Assembly: GCF_000518245.1 (NCBI RefSeq)
Contig: NZ_KI912408.1
Location: forward strand, 62,001-126,000
Origin: Brachyspira alvinipulli ATCC 51933
GTDB taxonomy: Bacteria > Spirochaetota > Brachyspiria > Brachyspirales > Brachyspiraceae
Length of the DNA stretch: 64,000 nucleotides
Direction: 5' to 3'
The notes under the pieces are model-generated. The model had not been told where the DNA came from and ran no database searches. It saw only the letters and a list, made by a program, of their open reading frames with translations. A program made the translations under genes and the position numbers. This document shows positions 45,273 through 53,596 of the stretch, piece by piece. Within the stretch, counting starts at the first letter, position 1; the number at the start of each line of letters is the position of its first letter.

Positions 45273-45941
45273 TTAATTTTTAGTACCAACCAAATATGTA
45301 CCTAATTGTATTCCAAAATCAAATGAATGTATATTATATCTTGAGTAATTAGGATTTTTATAATTCATACCGAAATCATAGTTAAAATATAATCCTGCGG
45401 CAACTGCTGCAAAACTGCTTAAATTATATTTAAAATCTATTGTAAATTTAAGATATGGAATAACTGCTGTTGTAAAAGAATTTTTTATATCATCACTGTT
45501 TAATTTAGCACTATAATCTCCATCTTTAATATTTGCCGCTAAAGGTATTTTAACTCCGGAACCAATTCCTAATGACAGAACCAATACAGTAACTCTAAAC
45601 ATAGCACCGACATTTACAGTATCAAAAGTATATGAAACTAAACTTCCATCAGTAGAATTTCTATAATTATATGAACTTCTATAATAACCAATATCAGCAA
45701 GAGCATCAAAACCTAATAATCCTCCAAAATCATAAAAATATCCTGGCTGAACTAATACTCCAAAATCAAAAGCGCTTCCGCTTTTAAGTATATCTATTTT
45801 GTTTCCATCAAATCCTCTAATATCAGCAAATGCAAAACTACCTGTTAATGGTACAAATAAAGCAACACCTCCGCCATGCTGAGCAAACATAACCGAACTG
45901 AACATAAATACAAAAAATATTGATGCTATAATTCTCTTCAT
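45273..45941 (-). CDS. Probable outer-membrane beta-barrel protein
   Basis: A 222-residue protein with a signal peptide (MKRIIASIFFVFMFSSVMFAQ). The remainder has alternating polar and aromatic residues typical of barrel strands (FDFGVLVQPGYFYDFGGLLG, YSRYNIHSFDFGIQLGTYLV), many Gly and Tyr, and no long helix. Brachyspira have many such small outer-membrane proteins; I know no exact family. It is a single gene with a GAGGG ribosome site. Confidence 0.68.
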   Translation of the reverse strand: MKRIIASIFFVFMFSSVMFAQHGGGVALFVPLTGSFAFADIRGFDGNKIDILKSGSAFDFGVLVQPGYFYDFGGLLGFDALADIGYYRSSYNYRNSTDGSLVSYTFDTVNVGAMFRVTVLVLSLGIGSGVKIPLAANIKDGDYSAKLNSDDIKNSFTTAVIPYLKFTIDFKYNLSSFAAVAAGLYFNYDFGMNYKNPNYSRYNIHSFDFGIQLGTYLVGTKN

Positions 45942-46062
45942 AATATAATACCCTCTTGAACTGTGTATTTATTACTACTATAATATAAAAAAATTATATA
46001 AAGTCAATTATTTATTTAAAACAACATATATAAAAAAACAGTTAATAACTAAATAATAAAAA

Positions 46063-46821
46063 TCAAACTTCTATAGTAAGTCCATCATAAGCAGGATGCA
46101 TATTATGAGGAAGCTCCCTTTCTAAATGCCTATGCAAAACATCATGAGTCATATGTGTAAAATACGCTTTTTTTACTCCAAGTTTATCAGCTATATTTAC
46201 AGATTCCTGCAATGACAAATGAGTATGATGAGGCCTATATCTTAAGCCATTTAACACCAAAACTTCTGTACCTTCAATCAATTTTAAACTTTCATCGCTT
46301 ATATAGCTCGCATCTGTTATATAAGTAAAATTATTAAATCTGTATCCTAATATATCCAAAATACCATGCTTTACAGAAATAGGAATAACTTTTATATCAT
46401 CAAATACCATATCTTTTTCTATATGATGAAATACAACCTGAGGAAGTCCTCCCCCTATTTGAATTGGATTAAAAAAATAATCATATTTATCTCTTAAATT
46501 ATCCATAGTATCTTTGCTTCCATAACAATTTATAGAAGTATGCATTATAAAATTTAATGATCTCAAATCTACTATCCCTGAAGTATGATCTGCATGAGAA
46601 TGTGTATAGAATACGGCCTCAAGACTATCAATATTTTCTCTTAACATTTGCTGTCTGAAATCTGCTGAGGTATCAACTATATAATTCTTATTATTATGCT
46701 GAATTAAAATAGACGAGCGGGTTCTTTTATCTCTTTTATCTTTACTTGTACAAACTTTACATTTACATCCTATCATAGGTACACCATCAGAAGTACCTGT
46801 TCCCAAAAATGTTACTCTCAT
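46063..46821 (-). CDS. MBL-fold metallo-hydrolase (PhnP/lipoyl-transferase-neighbour type)
   Basis: A 252-residue metallo-beta-lactamase-fold hydrolase. The N-terminus FLGTGTSDGVPMIGCKCKVCTS is typical of the PhnP-like group, with a small cysteine site. The metal motif is FYTHSHADHTSGI, and further ligands are in YITDASYI and FTHMTHDVLHRHLE. Relatives act on cyclic phosphodiesters or nucleic acids; none can be chosen from sequence. It lies apart from phosphonate genes. The ribosome site is GGAGGG. Confidence 0.85.
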   Translation of the reverse strand: MRVTFLGTGTSDGVPMIGCKCKVCTSKDKRDKRTRSSILIQHNNKNYIVDTSADFRQQMLRENIDSLEAVFYTHSHADHTSGIVDLRSLNFIMHTSINCYGSKDTMDNLRDKYDYFFNPIQIGGGLPQVVFHHIEKDMVFDDIKVIPISVKHGILDILGYRFNNFTYITDASYISDESLKLIEGTEVLVLNGLRYRPHHTHLSLQESVNIADKLGVKKAYFTHMTHDVLHRHLERELPHNMHPAYDGLTIEV

Positions 46822-46916
46822 AATTTTACCCTCCTCTATTATTTATAATTGATATTATATAGCTTTTATTCTTAATATCAATACAGCAATAATTTAAGAT
46901 AAATAATAGCTAAAAA

Positions 46917-48110
46917 TTATATTCTTTCAAAATATGAAATAAGTTCTATATGGTAAGTATGAGAAAACATATCTATAATATTTAAATCCTGCATTTTATA
47001 ATGATCTTTTAGTATATAAGCATCACGTGAAAAAGTCATAGGATCGCATGAAACATATATAATTTTTTTAGGCTTAATCCTAATTATATTTTCTATAACT
47101 TTTTTATCAATACCTTCTCTAGGAGGATCAACAAACAAAACATCTATATCATAATCAATATTTTTCAATGTTATTAATGCACCTTCATTTATAATATTTA
47201 AACCATATTTATTTGCCGCATTTACAGAATCTTTGTTTATTTCAGAAGAAATTAATTTATAATCTTTATTAAAGTTTTTTAATTTATTTTCTAAAGCACA
47301 TGTAAAAAATCCGCTTCCTGCATAAAGCTCTATCACAATATTATCATTATCTTTTATATACTTCACAGCCTCATCTTGAAAATCATCAAGTAAATGCAAG
47401 TTGCTTTGAAAAAATGTTTTATGCCCTATTGGTATATTACCATATTTAGTTTTATAAAGTATATATTCAATTCCATAGCTTTTTATATTTTTATTATGCT
47501 TTACAGTTATTCCATTAAAATATTTTTCAAAAGATTTTATATTTGTTTTTTTACTCAATTCAATAAATGCCAGAGCTTCATTATTATTATTTTCTATGGC
47601 ATAAATACTTCCTGTAATATTATTTTCAGAGACAAAATATTTTATTTTTTCAAATAAACTTTCTTTCAAAATACAGCATTCTTCAACATTAACAAAATCA
47701 TTACTTTTAAATCTATAAAAACCAACTTTACCATTATTGGCTATCATATTAACTCTAAGTCTATAATTGGAATTTTTATTGAAAATGATTTTTATATCTT
47801 TTTTAAAATCAATATTTCTAATGGCATTTAAAACAATATTTTTCTTTATATCAAGCTGTTTATTATAATCAATATGACTGAATAAACATCCGCCGCAAAT
47901 ACTAGAATATAGACATTTAGGTTCTATTCTATATTTAGATGCATCTATTATTTTATTTATAGAAGCATAAGAAAATTTTTTATTTTCTTTCGTTATAATA
48001 ATATCTAATATATCGCCTTCTACACTATGAGATATAAATATAACCTTTCCATTTTCATCTTTTGCAATTCCGTATCCGCCGTAAGCAGTATCTATAATTT
48101 TAACTTCCAT
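46917..48110 (-). CDS. 23S rRNA (uracil-5-)-methyltransferase, RlmD/TrmA-like
   Basis: A 397-residue SAM-dependent methyltransferase that adds a methyl to C5 of a uridine in RNA. The N-terminus is a short TRAM-like domain. Next is the Fe-S site CLYSSICGGC (C-x5-C-x2-C) with a later Cys in VEECCI. The methyltransferase half has VIELYAGSGFFTCAL (SAM site), LFVDPPREGIDKKV and IIYVSCDPMTFSRD with the catalytic Cys. It begins 8 bases after the Rpn nuclease gene, with no clear Shine-Dalgarno, and may be carried on that gene's leaderless message. Which uridine it modifies is not visible here. Confidence 0.88.
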   Translation of the reverse strand: MEVKIIDTAYGGYGIAKDENGKVIFISHSVEGDILDIIITKENKKFSYASINKIIDASKYRIEPKCLYSSICGGCLFSHIDYNKQLDIKKNIVLNAIRNIDFKKDIKIIFNKNSNYRLRVNMIANNGKVGFYRFKSNDFVNVEECCILKESLFEKIKYFVSENNITGSIYAIENNNNEALAFIELSKKTNIKSFEKYFNGITVKHNKNIKSYGIEYILYKTKYGNIPIGHKTFFQSNLHLLDDFQDEAVKYIKDNDNIVIELYAGSGFFTCALENKLKNFNKDYKLISSEINKDSVNAANKYGLNIINEGALITLKNIDYDIDVLFVDPPREGIDKKVIENIIRIKPKKIIYVSCDPMTFSRDAYILKDHYKMQDLNIIDMFSHTYHIELISYFERI

Positions 48111-48118
48111 AAATTATA

Positions 48119-48997
48119 TTAAAGTTTCTCTACTTCCTCTATAGTTAATCCTGTATTTTCACTTATAAATTTATTATCTAAACCTGATTTTTTAAGACTT
48201 CTAGCTATAGATACAGCCTTATTTTTTTCTCCTTGCTCAATACCTTCTTTTTTTCCCTCTTCTTTTCCTAACCTTCTTTCCTCATCAAGCATTATTTGAT
48301 TACCATATAAATAAGCCTCTTTTCTATCATATTCCATCATCATTAATTTACTTTTTACAAAATTATTATATTTTTTTTGTACCTCTTCCATTATAGGTTT
48401 TTCTTTCACGATTTCTGACATAGAAGCCTCCAAATTTTTACTTGTAAACATTTTTAACCAACAGTTTAAATCTTTTGCTAATACATTCTTCTTAAATTTT
48501 TTTAACTCTATTATATGTATTTGCAAATGATCTGTGAGAAGTCTCTTATCATTCATTTCATAAAGCATATAACAGGAATGAATATTCTTTGTTTTTTTAT
48601 CTAAATTAAAATTAAGAAGATTTATGCTTATTACAGGTGTCAGTTCATCATATTTTTCACCATGTTTTAATAATTTACTATAATTAATCGCCCAATAATA
48701 AAGTATTCTTTCTGGAAACCTTGAATTTCCTTGTAATTGTATTTCTATTATAACAACTGTTCCATTTTGTGTAATACACTTCACATCTGCAATAGTTTCT
48801 TTATCCTCATAGTTTTTTTTATAGTTAAAAGGCGTTAAAATCTCCACTGATCTAAAAGTTTTCATATTAGAATCAAGCATTATTGAATTGATAAAATCAA
48901 GTAGTATTAAATTACTGTCCGATGACGAGAATAAATATCTAACAAAATAATCATTTAAAGGATTAAAAGTTTTTACCGCATTTAAATTTTTTCTCAT
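48119..48997 (-). CDS. Rpn-family PD-(D/E)XK nuclease/transposase-like protein (copy 2)
   Basis: A 292-residue paralogue of the protein at 8356-9222. It keeps the NDYFVRYLFSS opening, D71 in ETIADVKC, E85-x-Q87 in VVIIEIQ, the FNLDKKTKNIHSCYML stretch and the charged GKEEGKKEGIEQG tail ahead of a final helix. The two differ enough not to be a recent copy event. Family members cut DNA and promote recombination. A consensus promoter ends six bases before the ATG, as in copy 1, so the mRNA is probably leaderless. No transposon ends are seen. Confidence 0.86.
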   Translation of the reverse strand: MRKNLNAVKTFNPLNDYFVRYLFSSSDSNLILLDFINSIMLDSNMKTFRSVEILTPFNYKKNYEDKETIADVKCITQNGTVVIIEIQLQGNSRFPERILYYWAINYSKLLKHGEKYDELTPVISINLLNFNLDKKTKNIHSCYMLYEMNDKRLLTDHLQIHIIELKKFKKNVLAKDLNCWLKMFTSKNLEASMSEIVKEKPIMEEVQKKYNNFVKSKLMMMEYDRKEAYLYGNQIMLDEERRLGKEEGKKEGIEQGEKNKAVSIARSLKKSGLDNKFISENTGLTIEEVEKL

Positions 48998-49003
48998 AAA
49001 TAT

Positions 49004-49032
49004 ATTATACTGAAAATTATAAAGTTTGTCAA
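49004..49032 (-). promoter_or_regulatory. Leaderless-type promoter of the second Rpn nuclease gene
   Basis: On the minus strand a full-consensus TTGACA (49027-49032) and TATAAT (49004-49009) are 17 bases apart. The -10 box ends six bases before the ATG at 48997. It is one of the best promoters in the window. Confidence 0.7.
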
Positions 49033-49047
49033 AATAATATTTTAATA

Positions 49048-50337
49048 TTAAAAATAATCAGAAAAATATGCCTGTTCTTTTGGTATAATAGACTCTAATA
49101 AATTTATACCTTTTATACTAGCTTCTATTCTTCCTATCTTATATAAATAAGAAGGAGATTTATAACTCATAAGCATAGTTGTAAGAGTTTGAATATTCAT
49201 TTTTATAATATATCTGTCTTTTCCGTTTCTTTTATATTCTTTATTCAATCTTTTACAAACAATATTCCTATCTTCATCCCAATAAATTAAAAAACTTCCA
49301 TTATTCCATTTAGCCATATTGTCTTTTATTATCAAATTAATTTTTTTATTTTTAGGCTTTCTCAAAAAAGGATAATTATTTATAAATGCTTTAACATCAG
49401 TAATTCTAGCCATTATATAAGGTCTTATAGTTTCTTTTATTTCACTGTCTTCAAGCAAAAATGCCATAGGCTCATTAGTATAATTATAACCATGCACTTT
49501 ATCTACCATAGAGAAATGTGCTGATATATAATTCCAAAGTCCAAGCCTAGCATCATAATCAAGATAAACAAGTTCTTTTATGTGAAATATATCATTTTCT
49601 ATAACATAGACTAAAAAACCTTTAGCCTCATCTTTTTCATCATAATATATAGCAACTATAGTATCATCAACATCCCATCTCCAATACTCCTCCCATTCTA
49701 AATCTCCTCTAATTAATGCACCATGTCTAATATGAGAAAATTTATTATAAAGTTCTTTTAATTCTTCGCTATCGGTAGAAACCCTCTCTACTCTACCCCT
49801 ATTTGTTATTGTTTTTGGAAGCTGAGTATCTTTAATATCAAAACTCATCTTATCAGAAATAATTTCCCAGCCTTTTCTTCTATAAAATGGTATTGAATAA
49901 GGATATAATACAGATATAGTTTGACCCTCTTTCTTCATATTCTCAATACTTTTTATCATTAAATCATTCATAAGTCCCAAATTAGAATACTCTGGATAAG
50001 TGGCAACTCCTGTAACTCCAGCCATTTTATATATAATACCATGTATATTCATTTTCATAGGATACACTGCTATCTGAGAAGCCAATTTTTCTCCGTCAAA
50101 CCATCCCAATACTTTAGCCTTACTCAATACAGCAGATTTAGCCTGTTTTATTTCATCTGCCTCATAACCTAAATTTATAAGTTCATTATTGCTCACTTGA
50201 AATGCATATCTCAAAAGATTATTGAAATCATCTAGATCTTCTAATGTTAAATATCTTATTTTAAACTTATCTTTCTTTCTCTTAATTATATTTGCTTTTG
50301 ACTCTTCTTTATTATGGTTACTCATAAAAAATCTCAT
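49048..50337 (-). CDS. Eis-like GNAT N-acetyltransferase
   Basis: A 429-residue acetyltransferase of the Eis group, which has two GNAT folds and a C-terminal sterol-carrier-like domain. The acetyl-CoA region reads MAGVTGVATYPEYSNLGLMNDLM, and FYRRKGWEIISD follows. The central second fold and the C-terminal IEASIKGINLLESIIPKEQAYFSDYF complete the layout. Eis enzymes acetylate amines, including aminoglycosides in mycobacteria; the natural substrate here is unknown. Two Met codons (50337 and 50325) could serve as start. A consensus promoter overlaps the end of the upstream nuclease gene. Confidence 0.85.
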   Translation of the reverse strand: MRFFMSNHNKEESKANIIKRKKDKFKIRYLTLEDLDDFNNLLRYAFQVSNNELINLGYEADEIKQAKSAVLSKAKVLGWFDGEKLASQIAVYPMKMNIHGIIYKMAGVTGVATYPEYSNLGLMNDLMIKSIENMKKEGQTISVLYPYSIPFYRRKGWEIISDKMSFDIKDTQLPKTITNRGRVERVSTDSEELKELYNKFSHIRHGALIRGDLEWEEYWRWDVDDTIVAIYYDEKDEAKGFLVYVIENDIFHIKELVYLDYDARLGLWNYISAHFSMVDKVHGYNYTNEPMAFLLEDSEIKETIRPYIMARITDVKAFINNYPFLRKPKNKKINLIIKDNMAKWNNGSFLIYWDEDRNIVCKRLNKEYKRNGKDRYIIKMNIQTLTTMLMSYKSPSYLYKIGRIEASIKGINLLESIIPKEQAYFSDYF

Positions 50338-50357
50338 ACTTTACATAATACATAAAT

Positions 50358-50386
50358 AATATACTAAAAATATTTACAATTGTCAA
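50358..50386 (-). promoter_or_regulatory. Promoter of the Eis-like gene
   Basis: On the minus strand TTGACA (50381-50386) and TATATT (50358-50363) with a 17-base spacer. The -35 box overlaps the stop end of the upstream gene, about 20 bases before the first ATG. Confidence 0.6.
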
Positions 50387-51213
50387 TTATTATCAGAGTT
50401 CTCAATATTAGCCATGAATAATTCATCAGAAGGAAGAACTAAACTATCAAGATTATCTTCTTTACCTTGACAAAGTTTAAAGAAATCGCAAAACTCGCAA
50501 TGCCTGCCAACTTTTTTATCAAATATTCTATCATATCTTATATCATCAACAATCTCATCGAACCATTCTCTTAAATAGTTAATAGACTCTGGAGTAAATT
50601 CTATAGTATCAAATTTATCATCTTCAAAGTGATAATAAGAACCGCTTGTTACCTTGCATTTAAGCCCATCTAATATACAAGCATACAATTTTAACTGCAT
50701 AGTTTTTCTTTCTCTCTCCTCATTATCCTCACCGACATCATAATACTTAGTTGTTTTATAATCTATTATCTGCAAAGTACCATCAGCTGATAAATCGATT
50801 CTATCTATTCTACCAAAAAGAATATAATCCCTAACCTTATTCTCCATATAACTTTCCATTCTATATGGAACTTTTTGACCAAAAGAATTAAAAAAATTAG
50901 AAAGCATATAAAGCCCTCTCTCTCCCAATTCTTTTTCCTCTTCCCTGCTGTTAAAAAAAGCTCTTATACCGCTTCTTTTCCAAACATTTCTAAATATACT
51001 ATATAAATTTTCCAAAGTTCTCTCTTCAGCTCTTTGCGAATAGAATTCTTTACATGCTAAGTGAACAGCATTACCAAATATAAAATAAACATTAACACTT
51101 CTCTTTTGTTTTTTAAAAGGTTTCTCTATATATGTATACCTATACTTTCTAGGACAAAGCAAGTATGTAGACATACTATATTCACTAAATCTTTGTAATT
51201 TTTTAGCTTCCAT
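50383..51213 (-). CDS. Stand-alone PD-(D/E)XK nuclease with predicted 4Fe-4S cluster (Cas4/RecB-like)
   Basis: A 276-residue nuclease of the PDDEXK_1 group. Catalytic residues are H51 (FGNAVHLACKEFY), D137 (FGRIDRIDL), D151-x-K153 (IIDYKTTK) and Q173 in MQLKLYA. Four cysteines fit the iron-sulfur pattern of Cas4 and AddB: C20 in LLCPRKYRY and C239-x2-C242-x5-C248 in HCEFCDFFKLCQG. Such enzymes cut single-stranded DNA ends. No cas gene or CRISPR array is in the window and no helicase is fused, so a repair role is more likely. It lies 21 bases after the ankyrin gene in the same direction. Confidence 0.88.
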   Translation of the reverse strand: MEAKKLQRFSEYSMSTYLLCPRKYRYTYIEKPFKKQKRSVNVYFIFGNAVHLACKEFYSQRAEERTLENLYSIFRNVWKRSGIRAFFNSREEEKELGERGLYMLSNFFNSFGQKVPYRMESYMENKVRDYILFGRIDRIDLSADGTLQIIDYKTTKYYDVGEDNEERERKTMQLKLYACILDGLKCKVTSGSYYHFEDDKFDTIEFTPESINYLREWFDEIVDDIRYDRIFDKKVGRHCEFCDFFKLCQGKEDNLDSLVLPSDELFMANIENSDNN

Positions 51214-51234
51214 AAAACATATTATTTCAATTAT

Positions 51235-52056
51235 TTAAGAAGTATATTTATTTAAAAGTGCTTCTATATCTGTATCATTGCATATATCCAATGGCTTTTT
51301 ACCATCTAAATCAACTATATTTGCATCCGCATTATTTCTTAAAAGTATATCTGTAGCTCTGTAGCTATCTGAAGCAACAGCAAAATGCAAAGCAGTCCAT
51401 CCGTCATCATCTTGCAAATTGATATCTAATTTATATTTCATTAATAATGCTATAATAGAAACCTGATTATTCATAGCAGCCCACATTAAAGGAGTAGTAC
51501 CTGTATTATCTCCAATATTGACAATATCTCTACCGCTATTTTTTGCCGAATTAGATTCCAATATAGCTGAAACTACTGATGCATATCCTCTTGCTGCAGC
51601 AATATGAATAGCCATAGCCTCATCTATATCATCTTTAGCAAGTATATCTGCTCCATAATTTAAAAGCATTGTTACTATATCAGAATATCCATAATATGAA
51701 GCAAGCAAAAGAGGTGTTTGTCCGTCAGCATACCATACATTATCATTTTCTGTAAGTACGGTATCAGCTGGAAGTTTTGAATTCATATCAATTCTTTTAT
51801 GAGATAATAATTCTCTAACTATTGCACTATTATTAGCTTTAACAGCAACATGCAAAGCTGACCATCCATCATTATTTACACTATTAACATTTATACCGCT
51901 GGAAATAAGTTCTTTAACTTTATTTACATCTCCATTTTCTATAGCTTCAAATAATCTATTATCAGAATTAACATTTTTTTCTTGATTAATTAAATTTTGA
52001 GAATATAAACAAAAACTCAACAAAAATAATATTGCAAAAACATATTTTTTCATCAT
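51235..52056 (-). CDS. Secreted ankyrin-repeat protein
   Basis: A 273-residue protein with a signal peptide (KYVFAILFLLSFCLYSQN) and six or seven ankyrin repeats, among them NNDGWSALHVAVKANNSAIVR, GQTPLLLASYYGYSDIVT and DDGWTALHFAVASDSYRATD. It lacks a C-terminal membrane anchor and so is probably periplasmic, unlike the anchored ankyrin protein at 6366-7235. Possibly cotranscribed with the Fe-S nuclease downstream. The ribosome site is AAGGGT, somewhat distant from the ATG. Confidence 0.88.
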   Translation of the reverse strand: MMKKYVFAILFLLSFCLYSQNLINQEKNVNSDNRLFEAIENGDVNKVKELISSGINVNSVNNDGWSALHVAVKANNSAIVRELLSHKRIDMNSKLPADTVLTENDNVWYADGQTPLLLASYYGYSDIVTMLLNYGADILAKDDIDEAMAIHIAAARGYASVVSAILESNSAKNSGRDIVNIGDNTGTTPLMWAAMNNQVSIIALLMKYKLDINLQDDDGWTALHFAVASDSYRATDILLRNNADANIVDLDGKKPLDICNDTDIEALLNKYTS

Positions 52057-52197
52057 AAATAATATACCCTTAAAATAATATTATCATTTGATAAATTATA
52101 GTATAAAAATTTAAAAATACAATAATATTATAAAAATATTTTTTCATAATAAAACATCAAAATATAAAACATAATTTCTCAATATATTTGAAATTAA

Positions 52198-52226
52198 TTG
52201 ACTTTTTAATAATTATAAACTATATT
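52198..52226 (+). promoter_or_regulatory. Promoter of the outer-membrane protein gene at 52255
   Basis: TTGACT (52198-52203) and TATATT (52221-52226) with a 17-base spacer. Directly downstream lies TGACAAAATATAGTTG (52228-52243), the reverse complement of part of the repeat at 24742-24757, followed by a GGGG ribosome site. Confidence 0.55.
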
Positions 52227-52254
52227 ATGACAAAATATAGTTGGGGTATATATT

Positions 52255-53541
52255 ATGTTTACTAATTTTAAAATTAATATTATATTAATATTATTGTGTA
52301 CAATATTCAGCACATTAATGTCTCAAACAACAAACACAAATACAAATATTAAAAGATACGGACAATTATCGGCTTCTTTAGAATTAGTAGCCTATGGGAG
52401 AATGAGCGATCTTATTGAACAAACAGGCAATGAAGATACACTAGGCGTTTTATTATACGGAGATTTACATTATATAAAAGAATATAAATATGCATCAATA
52501 GAAGCAAATATAAATGCAAGATTTTATGAGCCATTATCGCATAAGGCAAGATTCTATAAAAATATGTCTCCGCCGGTATTTGATTTTTCAAAGATGAATA
52601 TATTTGTAAATTTTAAATATATTGGAATAAGAGCAGGTGTTTTAGAACCATATACAAAAAATATACCTATGACATCATATTTTCCTACATTATTTTATTA
52701 TCATACAGTAAGCAGCAATAAAGCAACAGTTCTTTCAGGACCAAGAGATATGCCTATAGGATATGAAACACAATTCATTCCTAGATATGATACAGGATTA
52801 ATGCTGGAATCTTCTTTTTATGGAGTATTTATAGGAGTTGGACTAGTAAACGGAGAGATGGGACTCGATGCTAATTCATCAAAAGGATTAATGGCAAAAA
52901 TATCTTATAGTAATGATTATATTAATACTGGTGCCGCATGCATAGTTACAGAACTAGGTTCTCAACCAATTAAGGAATGGGGAGATAGTGTTAATGCATT
53001 TTTCTATTTTAGAAATGGCAAAGATGGAAGATTTACTGTAGGAGTTGAAGGATTTTGGTTCAGACATGGAATAAGAATAAACAATGAATATTTCCCAGGG
53101 CAAGATAATACCAATAGACCTAATTTCAATAATGGTTATTATACTGATTTCTCTATCCAAACTTTCAATGGAGGAAAACCTTATTACGGTATGAGCGGAT
53201 TTATATTCTTTGAAGTTAGAAAATTATGGAAATTTGATATTACAGCACATGTAGGTATACATGATAATAATATATTGTCTAATTTATATGATATTTATCA
53301 GCTTAAATACAGAGCATTTTTAAAGATAACATTCAATATAACAGATGATTTTAAAATTATGCTGTCAGATACATTTACTTATGATCCTGTATTCAAAAAT
53401 AATTATCAATATTATGAATTAGAAAATAGACAGCAGGTGGGAGTTATTTCATACAATGAAAAAAGCGGTCACTATACTGTAGATAATGATTTTTATCTGG
53501 GTATGAGTTTTAAATTTGGAGGAACATGGGGAAATAAATAG
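52255..53541 (+). CDS. Probable outer-membrane beta-barrel protein
   Basis: A 428-residue protein with a signal peptide (MFTNFKINIILILLCTIFSTLMSQ). The mature part is rich in Tyr, Phe, Gly and Asn in alternating patterns (FVNFKYIGIRAGVLEPYTKN, RFTVGVEGFWFRHG) and ends in YTVDNDFYLGMSFKFGGTW, like a final barrel strand. It is probably a porin-like protein of the spirochaete outer membrane; I cannot assign a family. It is a single gene in front of proB, with a promoter at 52198-52226. Confidence 0.65.
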   Translation: MFTNFKINIILILLCTIFSTLMSQTTNTNTNIKRYGQLSASLELVAYGRMSDLIEQTGNEDTLGVLLYGDLHYIKEYKYASIEANINARFYEPLSHKARFYKNMSPPVFDFSKMNIFVNFKYIGIRAGVLEPYTKNIPMTSYFPTLFYYHTVSSNKATVLSGPRDMPIGYETQFIPRYDTGLMLESSFYGVFIGVGLVNGEMGLDANSSKGLMAKISYSNDYINTGAACIVTELGSQPIKEWGDSVNAFFYFRNGKDGRFTVGVEGFWFRHGIRINNEYFPGQDNTNRPNFNNGYYTDFSIQTFNGGKPYYGMSGFIFFEVRKLWKFDITAHVGIHDNNILSNLYDIYQLKYRAFLKITFNITDDFKIMLSDTFTYDPVFKNNYQYYELENRQQVGVISYNEKSGHYTVDNDFYLGMSFKFGGTWGNK

Positions 53542-53583
53542 ATAAAAATTAAAATTATAACTTTATTTTTTTATTATATCATT

Positions 53584-53589
53584 TATAAT
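53584..53589 (+). promoter_or_regulatory. -10 box of proB, leaderless position
   Basis: TATAAT ends seven bases before the proB ATG at 53597, and no Shine-Dalgarno fits between. The -35 region is poor. Confidence 0.4.
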
Positions 53590-53596
53590 ACTCCGC

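Noticed and set aside
50383-51213. Cas4-like protein as evidence of a CRISPR system
   Set aside because: No array of spaced direct repeats and no other cas gene anywhere in the window.
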